Below, one piece after another: positions 35,829 through 44,086 of a stretch of DNA of 61,259 nucleotides. Both the position numbers and the translations under genes were made by a program. Origin of the DNA: Bacillota bacterium (GTDB lineage Bacteria; Bacillota; Clostridia; Acetivibrionales; DSM-1351); assembly GCA_023393115.1 (NCBI GenBank), contig JAEWMS010000041.1, forward strand, positions 1 to 61,259, in the 5' to 3' direction. Below the pieces are notes generated by a model, which saw only the letters and a program-made list of their open reading frames with translations, ran no database searches and was not told the origin of the DNA. The first letter of the stretch is position 1. Each line of letters opens with the position of its first letter.

Positions 35829-36734
35829 CTATTCATCAAGCGCTCTGCTGTTTATGGTAAATATGCCCTGGGGTTTCCATTGAAGGAATACTATTACCAT
35901 TAAAAATACCAGTACCTTACCTAAAGAGGCGTTAGTGAAAAATTCAAAAGTAGTATTCCCGATTCCTATAGCTGCCGAGCCTGTAACTGTTCCCACTATT
36001 CTTCCAACGCCCCCAAGCACCACAACCATGAAAGTATCAACAATGTAATTTGTTCCAAGGGTAGGACCTATAGAACCAAGCAATGTCAATGCACAGCCTG
36101 CTATACCTGCCAGACCTGCTCCCATGGCGAAGGTTACGCTGTCCACCTTCCTTGTATTTATTCCAAGGCTCTGAGCCATGGGCCTGTTTTGCATAACCGC
36201 TCTTATTTTTCTGCCATAAGCAGTACGGTAGAGGAAGACATATACACCGGCGATACACGTAATTACCAGCCCGATAATAAATACCCTTTTGAAGGGCAGT
36301 TGTAATTCTCCCAAGACAATTCCGCCGTCCAGCCAAACCGGACTTTTCACGTCAACGTTGGGAGCACCGAAAATACTTCTGGCCAGCTGCTGGAGTATAA
36401 GGCTTACCCCCCATGTGGCAAGCAGACTATCCAGAGGCCTTCCGTACAGCCTTTTTATTACGGTTATTTCAAGTAAATATCCCACCAGTGCCGCTACTAT
36501 AAAAGCTCCCGGTAAAGCAACAATATAATACAGGCTGAAAATACTTTTATCCAAGTATTGTATGAATATATTTTGAATAACATATGTCACATAAGCCCCA
36601 ATCATTATCAATTCACCATGTGCCATATTAATAATTTTCATAAGTCCAAAGGTTATGGCCAGCCCCAGTGCAGCCAGCATCAATATTGAACTGACGCTTA
36701 TTCCGTTAAAAATCTGGAGTATATATGTACCCAT
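35829..36734 (-). CDS. urtB: Urea ABC transporter permease UrtB
   Basis: A LivH-type permease of 301 residues with about eight membrane helices. MGTYILQIFNGISVSSILML, ITFGLMKIINMAHGELIMIGAYVTYV and the long AVMQNRPMAQSLGINTRKVD segment typify UrtB. It is slightly shorter at the N-terminus than proteobacterial UrtB, which has an extra periplasmic region. ATG start; 112 bp after the urtA stop, a common place for a stem that sets lower permease levels, though I see no strong one. Confidence 0.95.
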   Translation of the reverse strand: MGTYILQIFNGISVSSILMLAALGLAITFGLMKIINMAHGELIMIGAYVTYVIQNIFIQYLDKSIFSLYYIVALPGAFIVAALVGYLLEITVIKRLYGRPLDSLLATWGVSLILQQLARSIFGAPNVDVKSPVWLDGGIVLGELQLPFKRVFIIGLVITCIAGVYVFLYRTAYGRKIRAVMQNRPMAQSLGINTRKVDSVTFAMGAGLAGIAGCALTLLGSIGPTLGTNYIVDTFMVVVLGGVGRIVGTVTGSAAIGIGNTTFEFFTNASLGKVLVFLMVIVFLQWKPQGIFTINSRALDE

Positions 36735-36846
36735 TGAACAGCCCCCTTTCCTGAAGATTTGACTTTAATAATAATTTATATGCTTTCCGGCAGCAGATAC
36801 AGTTTCTGAAGCCGAAAAGCATATCATTTGGTACTAAAAAGTCATA

Positions 36847-38109
36847 TTAATTACTTAAACCCTTTGCCCAGTCATAGGATTTCAGATATGGATCAGGCTT
36901 TACACTTTCGGCGGTACTCCAGATTTCCTTTATGAGTCCATCGGGCTGTACTTCACCGATTCTTACAGGCTTCCATATATGTTGATTTTCACCTTCAATT
37001 TTAACTGTTCCTTCAGGAGCCTTGAATTCCAGGCCCTTCGCTGCTTCCTTAACCTTTGCGACATCAGTGGAGCCTGCTTTCTTTACAGCCTCAGCCCATA
37101 AGTATACGTTTATGTATGCAGCTTCTATAGGATCATCTGTTACTCTGTCTGCTCCGTATTTTGTCTTGTACTTTTCAACAAAGGCCTTGTTTTCGGGAGT
37201 ATCGGTTGTTTGATAGTAGTTCCAGGATACAAGGTGACCGGCCATATTATCAGCACCAATACCTCTGATTTCTTCTTCCGCAACGCTGACTGAACAGGTT
37301 GTAAGGTCCTTTGGAGTTATTCCGGATGCTTTTAATTCCTTGAAGAATGCAACATTGCTGTCACCGTTCAGTGTGTTGAAAACAACATCGGGTTTGGCAG
37401 ACTTAATCTTATTTATAATTGTGCTATAGTCGGTATGACCTAAAGGAGTGTACTCTTCAGCTATTAACTCACCACCCATGGCTGCCAGCTGTGCTTTTAT
37501 AATTTTGTTTGCTGTTCTTGGGAATACATAATCAGACCCCAGCAGGAAGAACTTTTTACCCTTATTATTCAACAGCCACTCTACAGCAGGTACGATCTGC
37601 TGGTTTGGGGCAGCTCCTGAGTAAAATATATTTGGTGAGGACTCCATACCTTCATACTGTACCGGGTACCACAACAGTCCATTATTCTCTTCAAATACCG
37701 GCAGCACCGCTTTTCTGCTGGCAGAGGTCCAACAGCCGAATACTGTTGCTACCTTGTCATTCTGCAATAGTTTCTTTGCTTTTTCAGCGAATTTTGGCCA
37801 ATCTGACGCACCGTCTTCTATAATTGGTTCAATTTTCTTGCCCAGCACACCACCTGCTGCATTTATTTCTTCAATTGCCATCATTTCAGCGTCCTTTACA
37901 GATACTTCACTGATTGCCATAGTACCACTCAAGGAATGGAGGATACCTACTTTTATGGTATCACCAGAGGCTGTTTCAGCAGATGCTGAAGCCGGAGCTG
38001 ATGAAACTGCTGCAGATGATGAGGTGTCTGTACCTCCTCCACAGCCTCCCAGTAATACCGATAATGCTAATGATATACTTAATCCTAATGCTAACCATTT
38101 CTTTTTCAT
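36847..38109 (-). CDS. urtA: Urea ABC transporter substrate-binding lipoprotein UrtA
   Basis: UrtA captures urea outside the cell for the importer. It is made as a lipoprotein: a basic start and hydrophobic core end in the lipobox LLGGC (Cys about residue 23). A Ser/Ala/Thr-rich linker follows, then a periplasmic-binding type 1 fold with VGILHSLSGTMAISEVSVKDA and VFGCWTSASRKAVLPVFEENNGLLWYP, characteristic of urea/short-amide binders. The ATG at 38109 is preferred (AAGGATGG about 8 nt upstream); an ATG at 38121 overlaps that site. It is the first gene of the urt-ure operon. Confidence 0.95.
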   Translation of the reverse strand: MKKKWLALGLSISLALSVLLGGCGGGTDTSSSAAVSSAPASASAETASGDTIKVGILHSLSGTMAISEVSVKDAEMMAIEEINAAGGVLGKKIEPIIEDGASDWPKFAEKAKKLLQNDKVATVFGCWTSASRKAVLPVFEENNGLLWYPVQYEGMESSPNIFYSGAAPNQQIVPAVEWLLNNKGKKFFLLGSDYVFPRTANKIIKAQLAAMGGELIAEEYTPLGHTDYSTIINKIKSAKPDVVFNTLNGDSNVAFFKELKASGITPKDLTTCSVSVAEEEIRGIGADNMAGHLVSWNYYQTTDTPENKAFVEKYKTKYGADRVTDDPIEAAYINVYLWAEAVKKAGSTDVAKVKEAAKGLEFKAPEGTVKIEGENQHIWKPVRIGEVQPDGLIKEIWSTAESVKPDPYLKSYDWAKGLSN

Positions 38110-38281
38110 ATTTGTGACCATCCTTCCCGTTTTAGTGTCTTCTAATTTTCATTCAATTGATTAATTCAGTGTAAGTTTAGTGATAAAAACATACGATTTA
38201 TGGCCATAAATGTATAATCCTTTTGATATAGCTCCTGCTAACCCCCAATTAATAGCCTTGTTGATATTAATTGTCCGGGTT

Positions 38282-38352
38282 AAACAAAAAGCGCTACAGT
38301 AATGCATTTACAGCAGACATTCTATCTGCGTAAAGGTCATTCCCATAGCGCC
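38282..38352 (-). terminator. Stem-loop with T-run upstream of urtA
   Basis: On the minus strand GGCGCTA (38352-38346) pairs with TAGCGCT (38296-38290). An inner stem TTTACGCAGA / TCTGCTGTAAA is nested inside, and TTTTTGTTT follows. It lies between the response regulator gene and urtA. It may simply end upstream transcription, or be an attenuator in the urt leader if the promoter lies near 38410-38440 (TATGAT). Confidence 0.6.
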
Positions 38353-38446
38353 TTAGCTACTAAATATATTTTTTTCTGAGAACACATTTTATTGTTTCTG
38401 TGTCCTCCCTACACATTTATCATACTGTTATATGAGAAAATAGAAA

Positions 38447-38517
38447 ACACCAAAAAAAAGGAATTTTACCCCTCAAATCTGCAATTTTAAAATACAGAAA
38501 TTGCATTTTTTTGGTGT
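38447..38517 (-). terminator. Likely terminator of the sensor kinase-regulator operon
   Basis: Nine bases after the response regulator stop codon, ACACCAAAAAAA (38517-38506) pairs with TTTTTTTTGGTGT (38459-38447), enclosing a second stem TGCAATTT / AAATTGCA. A T-rich stretch follows. The A/T-rich stem is unusual but long. Confidence 0.55.
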
Positions 38518-38525
38518 ATAGAAAT

Positions 38526-39611
38526 TTAAGCATTTTTGTTTTTCTTATATTCCATTGGTGTCAATCCCGTGTATGCCTTAAACAGGGCAGAAAAATAGTC
38601 AGTCTTTTTATATCCGAGCTTTTCGCTTATTTCATAATTTTTGTAATCACCCGATAAAATTAGATATTTTGCATGTTCCATCTTAATTTTCGTCACATAG
38701 TCATTAAAATTGCAGGAAACTTTCTGCTTAAAAAGTTTGCCCACATAATCCTTACTGATATGTACCTCATTTGCAATAAACTCAAGATTAATTTCATTTT
38801 CAATATTATCTATGATGCACTGACAAATTTTTCTTATCATGCTGTCAGGATGATTGAGGTGATACTTCTGAACTTTTTTCTGTACACTTGTAAGCTGTGA
38901 ATTGAATTCCTTTTCTATGTCCTTTATTTCTGTCAGATCTTTTATGTCGGGAAAAGTGCTGATCCCTTCTATTCTTTCAAGCCATGGAAATCTATCGTCA
39001 AGCTTTGCCCTTATATTATACAGTAAAGAATTCACCAGAGCCCTTACCTTTAGCATATTATTGTCATACAGCTTACAAATCTCACTTAAGGCCTCTGTTG
39101 AAGCCTCTTCGATTTTTGGGTTACCGGCAAGAATAAACGATATAAGCTGGTTTTCATGGTCTACCGGATAAAACACAGCGTTTTCCTCTTCCTGTACTTT
39201 CTCCAGTTCGTTGAGTTTAGCTTCCTGCTCATTTTTTGCGTCAATGACAGCTTTTGCTCTAACCAGAATATCTGATAAAATTACCTCATCTACAGGTTTC
39301 GTCAGATACTCGAACACCCCGAATCTGATGCCCTGCTTAGCAAACTGAAAGTCACTATGGGTACTTAAAAAAATCACACAGGTATTGATGTTTTTACTTC
39401 GCAATTCCTGAATAAATTCTATCCCATCCATACCAGGCATCTTTATATCGGTAATTATGAGGTCAAAACTGTTTTCAGATAGCTTCTGCAGGGCTTCTCT
39501 ACCGTCAGAGGCCTCTCCTTCAATCAGGAATCCAAATTCCCTCCATTTTTTATATCTTTTCAGTAAATACAAAGTTGCCAGATCATCGTCTACAATCAAT
39601 ACCTTGTACAT
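38526..39611 (-). CDS. Response regulator, receiver plus AraC-type HTH (YesN-like)
   Basis: The 361-residue regulator has a receiver domain (1-120; phospho-acceptor Asp in DLIITDIKMPGMDG, conserved Lys in YLTKPVDE), a middle region of about 140 residues with coiled-coil character, and a C-terminal AraC-type double HTH (EINLEFIANEVHISKDYVGKLFKQ; FSALFKAYTGLTPMEYKK). It should bind DNA after phosphorylation by the adjacent hybrid kinase. Its stop lies about 420 bp upstream of urtA on the same strand, making the urea operon its most obvious target, but YesN-type regulators also control sugar uptake. A direct test is lacking. Confidence 0.92.
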   Translation of the reverse strand: MYKVLIVDDDLATLYLLKRYKKWREFGFLIEGEASDGREALQKLSENSFDLIITDIKMPGMDGIEFIQELRSKNINTCVIFLSTHSDFQFAKQGIRFGVFEYLTKPVDEVILSDILVRAKAVIDAKNEQEAKLNELEKVQEEENAVFYPVDHENQLISFILAGNPKIEEASTEALSEICKLYDNNMLKVRALVNSLLYNIRAKLDDRFPWLERIEGISTFPDIKDLTEIKDIEKEFNSQLTSVQKKVQKYHLNHPDSMIRKICQCIIDNIENEINLEFIANEVHISKDYVGKLFKQKVSCNFNDYVTKIKMEHAKYLILSGDYKNYEISEKLGYKKTDYFSALFKAYTGLTPMEYKKNKNA

Positions 39612-39662
39612 TTCATTACCACCCCTACTAATGTTTAACCCTGTCCTGTTACCAGTGTCCTT

Positions 39663-42404
39663 TTATATGTTTACATCGAGCTTTTCAATTAATGGTTCAG
39701 CCTTTTCAAAATCAAAATTAATTATAGCCTGCTTAAGCTGCAGGAAAGTCCATTCATCGAGATTCTCCTTAATTGTCGGTGAATTAAGCAGGAAGTATTC
39801 TTTGGCCTCTGAATCGGCTATAACTATATAGTTATACAGGTTTGTAATTATCTCCTGGAAACTATCATCGGTTGTGGTTAAATTTCTGCTTTTCTCATTT
39901 GTATTGTTTACCAAAAAAGCCTCTGCCTCGTAACAGAATTTTCCGAGTCCATCAGCTATTGCATTAATCAACTCCAGTATCTGAGCCTGTGACGCCTTTG
40001 CTTTTATCACTTCTTCAAGACTTTTGCACAGCTCGAAGAGCCAGTAAGCTCCGAAATTTCCTGTCAAACCCTTAAGCTTATGAATCATATCTTCAAGCTC
40101 ATTATAATTTCCTGACAAAAAGAGAAGTTCAATTCTTCTAGCATCCTCTTTGTGTCTGTCAACAAATTGTCTTAGCAAATCAGAATATTGTTGTGTATTA
40201 CCGCCAAGCCTTGCTATTCCGCTTTCAAAAATGAATTTTTCGGACTCAGGTTGAAAATCAGCTATACTTATAGTGTCAGTAGTTACTTTAGTAGTTACTT
40301 CAGCAGTTATTTTTGGAGTTATTTCAGTAGTTGTCTCGGGACTTTCGCCATCTGAGAAAATAAAAGTTTTAATCATTTGAGTGAGCTTTCCGGGATATAT
40401 GGGCTTAGTCAAAAACCCGTTCATTCCGGCTAATTTGGCTTTTTCCTCCACACCATCAACAGCATCAGCTGTGAGAGCGATTATTGCTGTATTTTTGCCA
40501 TTTTCAAGGCTTCTGATGTTTTTAGTAGTCTCATAGCCATCCATATCCGGCATACGTATATCCATAAGTATTACATCAAATATATTTTCCTTAACAAGTT
40601 CAAGGGCGGCAGGTCCACTATCCGCAGTATAAGTGTTAAAGCCCATACCTTTTAATATCTCCCCTGTCATTTGAAGGTTAATCTTGTTATCTTCAACCAG
40701 GAGCAGTTTTTTACCGGTAAACTCTTTCCGGTATAATTCACTGGCATTCTCCTTCTGGAAATTTTGTGTATCTGCTGCCACTGCAAATTCAGCTGTAAAT
40801 ACAAAGCAGGAGCCTTTTCCCGGTTCACTTTCAACCCTTACTGATCCATTCATCAATTCAGCTATTCTTTTGCTGATTGCAAGTCCCAAGCCGGTACCAC
40901 CGTATTTTCTTGTTGTTGAAGCATCACCCTGTGTAAAATATTCAAATATAATTTCCTGATGTTCCTTTGCTATGCCTATACCTGTGTCCTTTATGGTAAA
41001 ACATACAATTATTTTGCCACTGTCCTTAGGGGTAAAATCCAGGTTCATGGAAATTGAGCCTTTTTCAGTGAATTTTATAGCGTTGGAAAGTAAATTTAGA
41101 ATTACCTGTTTTAGTCTTGTAACATCGCCGAATAAAACTCCTGGGATTTGATCATTCACCTTTAATTCCAACTTGAGCTCTTTTTTGCCGGCTTCCATAG
41201 CTATCATTCCATATATGTCGTGAACTGCCTGTTTTATATCAAATTCAGCATTTTCCAGTAGCATTCTCCCTGCTTCGATTTTGGAGAAATCCAGTATACC
41301 GTTAATCAGTCCCAAGAGGTTATTTGCAACCATTCCAATTTTATCACTGTATTCTTTTTGTCTTGTTTCAAGAAAGGTTTCATTCAGCAAAAACTGATAC
41401 CCCATAATAGTATTTATCGGTGTTCTTATCTCGTGAGACATGCTTGCCAGAAACTGGCTCTTGGCGTTGTTTGCCAGCTCAGCTTCCTCTTTAGCTTCTC
41501 TCATGGTTCGTTCAGCTTCCATTCTCTTTTGAAGCTCATCATGGAAGGAAAAATAAAGTTCGTTAAAAGTATTGGCCAGTTGCTGTAGCTCAAGAGTTCC
41601 CTCAGGAGTAAGACTGAATTTATCATCCTCAAAGGTAAACTTTCTTAGAAGCTTAGTGTAACTGTTTATGGGATATGTAAAGTATTTAAATAAAGTTCTT
41701 ATCAGCAATCCAATAGCACAAATTATTATCAGGGCTAATACTATTTGAACTACCGCAGCTTTAGAAGTAGCTTCTCTTGCTGCATTCAGTTCATTTTCCA
41801 ACCTTGCATTCATTACCTTCTGAAAGCTTGCGATTGGTTCCATAATATCCTTTTTATCTGAATCATATTTAGCATCAAACATTATTTCCCGGGCCTTATT
41901 TAACTTCTCATCGCTGTCGAGGCTCTCATCCTCATCGCTAAGCCGGTAGGATGCAACTTCGGGTACCATATCCTTTTCAGGTACCTTTAATGCCTCCAGT
42001 ACCAGCCTCATGGATCTTCTTTCTGTATTCACAAGGGCATCCGAGTGTTGTTTTGCCCTTGCCAGCAGTTTCAGTTCTTCGTCGGGGGATTCGAGCTCCT
42101 TCAGCTTTAATATTACCTTGTCACGGGTCTGTGTGCTATTAATCTCCTCCCAATATCTATGAAGGTGTTCGATATTTGCAGTAATTGCGTATTTTCTGGC
42201 CTCATCTGTAAGGTAGTCAGATGCGTCGGCCAGATCCAGCCCAAGCTGTTTGAATTCGGTTCTTCTTTTTTCTGCTGCCTGTTCTGCTTCTATACTGGCA
42301 CGCATATAAACAATACTGCCTATCATTAAGGCAGCTATTAACAGAAATACTCCAAGTATAAGATAGCTTATGGTCGATTGCTTTATAGCTATCTGAGTCT
42401 TCAT
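39663..42404 (-). CDS. Hybrid sensor histidine kinase (TM-HisKA-HATPase-REC-Hpt)
   Basis: The 913-residue kinase has a membrane helix (about 12-34), an extracytoplasmic helical sensor region (about 35-215), a second helix (about 216-238), a HAMP-like linker, HisKA with the phospho-His in SMSHEIRTPINTIMGY (about 324), HATPase with NLLSNAIKF, DTGIGI and GGTGLGLAISK, a receiver (KKLLLVEDNKINLQ, MDIRMPDMDG) and a C-terminal Hpt with the HKLKG His. A Thr-rich linker (TTEITPKITAEVTTKVTT) joins receiver and Hpt. The ATG at 42404 follows GGGGGTG; a GTG at 42458 sits inside a terminator-like hairpin and is rejected. It would relay phosphate to the YesN-type regulator 51 bp downstream. Confidence 0.93.
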   Translation of the reverse strand: MKTQIAIKQSTISYLILGVFLLIAALMIGSIVYMRASIEAEQAAEKRRTEFKQLGLDLADASDYLTDEARKYAITANIEHLHRYWEEINSTQTRDKVILKLKELESPDEELKLLARAKQHSDALVNTERRSMRLVLEALKVPEKDMVPEVASYRLSDEDESLDSDEKLNKAREIMFDAKYDSDKKDIMEPIASFQKVMNARLENELNAAREATSKAAVVQIVLALIIICAIGLLIRTLFKYFTYPINSYTKLLRKFTFEDDKFSLTPEGTLELQQLANTFNELYFSFHDELQKRMEAERTMREAKEEAELANNAKSQFLASMSHEIRTPINTIMGYQFLLNETFLETRQKEYSDKIGMVANNLLGLINGILDFSKIEAGRMLLENAEFDIKQAVHDIYGMIAMEAGKKELKLELKVNDQIPGVLFGDVTRLKQVILNLLSNAIKFTEKGSISMNLDFTPKDSGKIIVCFTIKDTGIGIAKEHQEIIFEYFTQGDASTTRKYGGTGLGLAISKRIAELMNGSVRVESEPGKGSCFVFTAEFAVAADTQNFQKENASELYRKEFTGKKLLLVEDNKINLQMTGEILKGMGFNTYTADSGPAALELVKENIFDVILMDIRMPDMDGYETTKNIRSLENGKNTAIIALTADAVDGVEEKAKLAGMNGFLTKPIYPGKLTQMIKTFIFSDGESPETTTEITPKITAEVTTKVTTDTISIADFQPESEKFIFESGIARLGGNTQQYSDLLRQFVDRHKEDARRIELLFLSGNYNELEDMIHKLKGLTGNFGAYWLFELCKSLEEVIKAKASQAQILELINAIADGLGKFCYEAEAFLVNNTNEKSRNLTTTDDSFQEIITNLYNYIVIADSEAKEYFLLNSPTIKENLDEWTFLQLKQAIINFDFEKAEPLIEKLDVNI

Positions 42405-42444
42405 CTCTGACACCCCCAAAAGTAAGAAAAAAACCTTACTAAAC

Positions 42445-42490
42445 GAAAAAGGGCGCACAAGTCATTATATATACTAACGACCTGGCACCC
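42445..42490 (-). terminator. Terminator-like hairpin in the kinase leader
   Basis: On the minus strand GGGTGC-CAGGTCGTT pairs with AATGACTTG-GCGCCC (one bulged T), followed by TTTTTC. It lies about 40 nt before the kinase ATG, and no gene lies upstream on this strand, so it would act within the kinase's own leader. It strongly resembles the terminator at 43984-44011. Confidence 0.6.
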
Positions 42491-42673
42491 TTGCCTATTT
42501 TTTATTTTATTATATAAATTGCGTTCAAAAAAATCAAACATTTATTTACAGTTGGCTATTTGATTTTTATGTTATAGAATATATTACGAGTTTATTCCCA
42601 GAATAACCAATTATTCGCAGCGGTCACCTTCAGCTCCGTCTATTGACCCGGCGAATATGGACAGGAGGCCAAT

Positions 42674-43780
42674 TTGAATAGTGACAATTCCATCAATACA
42701 TATGAAATACTTATAGTTGACGATACTCCTGAACAAATTGAAATGGCGATGGTGGTTTTGAAGTGTCATAATTATAAGGTCCGGGTTGCAACGAGAGGTG
42801 TCACAGCACTAAAGGCCCTTGAAAAACAAAAGCCCGATCTTATTCTCTTAGATGTTTTTATGCCCGAGATAAATGGTTTTGAATTATGCAGAATTATTAA
42901 AGGAAGTGATGAATATAAGAATATTCCCGTCATTTTTTTAACTTCAAGTGGCGATGAAGAGAGTATAAAAAATGGCTTTGAAACAGGCGCTCAGGATTAC
43001 GTCACAAAGCCCTTCACTCCTACTGAACTCCTTGCAAGAGTCAATACACATATAAAGCTCAAAGCCCAGGCAGAGCATCTCTTTTTGGCCAACAAGGAGC
43101 TTGACAGTTTTTGTTATTCAATCGCTCATGACCTTAAAGCGCCCCTGCTTTCAATAGGCAAGCTTATAGAGTATCTCTCTCTTGATTATTATGACAAACT
43201 TGGGGACGACGGTAACGCACTGATTAATAATATACAAAAGAAATCCTCCGAACTTACGGATATTATTAATCATCTCCTAGAGTTCTCACGTATGTGTGAA
43301 ATGGAGATCAGGCTTGAGACCATCGATCTGAATCGATTATTCAGAAGTGTATTTGAAGAATTAATGCTGGCTCAGCCCCACAGAACAATAAATTTGAAAT
43401 TACCCCAGCTGCCGGAGATAACAGGCGACGGTATAATGCTCAGAATCCTTGTGACAAACATACTATCCAATTCTATCAAGTACACCGGGCCACGTCAGAC
43501 AGGTATCATTGAAGTTGAATACACCGAGCATCAGAATGATTATGTTTTTTGTATAAAAGATAACGGAGTCGGCTTCGATATGAAATATTCAACCAGACTT
43601 TTTCAAGTGTTTCAGCGTCTGCATTCCTCCAGGGAATTTGACGGGTCAGGTGTTGGGTTATCCATATGCCAGAGGATACTAAAGCGCCACAATGGAAAGG
43701 CCTGGATGACAGGCGAAATCGACAATGGGGCCTCCTTCTATTTCAGTTATCCAAAAAATCCGTCAGATAATCAGGTCTAG
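42674..43780 (+). CDS. Receiver-histidine kinase fusion (cytosolic)
   Basis: The 368-residue protein starts with a receiver domain (Asp in LILLDVFMPEINGFE about residue 58; Lys in YVTKPFTPTE), then a HisKA domain with His in YSIAHDLKAPLLSIGKL (about 155) and a HATPase domain with NILSNSIKYTG, DNGVGFD and GSGVGLSICQRI. No membrane segment is seen. Such response-regulator/kinase proteins take part in multi-step relays; the input kinase is unknown. The start is TTG, supported by AGGAGG 5-6 nt upstream. It is divergent from the hybrid kinase at 39663-42404 and may be co-regulated with it. Confidence 0.9.
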   Translation: MNSDNSINTYEILIVDDTPEQIEMAMVVLKCHNYKVRVATRGVTALKALEKQKPDLILLDVFMPEINGFELCRIIKGSDEYKNIPVIFLTSSGDEESIKNGFETGAQDYVTKPFTPTELLARVNTHIKLKAQAEHLFLANKELDSFCYSIAHDLKAPLLSIGKLIEYLSLDYYDKLGDDGNALINNIQKKSSELTDIINHLLEFSRMCEMEIRLETIDLNRLFRSVFEELMLAQPHRTINLKLPQLPEITGDGIMLRILVTNILSNSIKYTGPRQTGIIEVEYTEHQNDYVFCIKDNGVGFDMKYSTRLFQVFQRLHSSREFDGSGVGLSICQRILKRHNGKAWMTGEIDNGASFYFSYPKNPSDNQV

Positions 43781-43983
43781 TGCCAAAAAGAGGCCCCAAC
43801 CTACTTCTCACACTAAGTTGGAGCTTAAAGGTGCAGAACTGCACCCTAACGGTCAAAGAAATGCATACGCATTCCATTTGGCAACTATATATAAAATGCA
43901 GTTATGGGGCTGCATTTTACACCAAATCAATAAATCTTTCAGTGTAGTACTTTTTAAGTTAAATGCTATTTATTAGCAAAAAA
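43781..43983 (+). other. Intergenic tail of the receiver-kinase gene
   Basis: A partial palindrome (GTTGGAGC and nearby GGTGCAG / CTGCACC around 43826-43845) could help end the plus-strand transcript. Nothing else is recognised. Confidence 0.3.
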
Positions 43984-44011
43984 GGGCGCCAAGTCTTTAC
44001 GACTGGCGCCC
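43984..44011 (-). terminator. Rho-independent terminator of the ABC exporter operon
   Basis: The minus-strand stem GGGCGCCAGTC / GACTTGGCGCCC with a short loop is followed by TTTTTTGC, about 75 bp after the ABC exporter stop codon. It is strong and canonical. Confidence 0.88.
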
Positions 44012-44086
44012 ATGCCTATCTCATTTAACTACCTTTATTATAGCCTTATTATCTCATAAATGCAATTTCTTTTGGTACTTTTTTTA

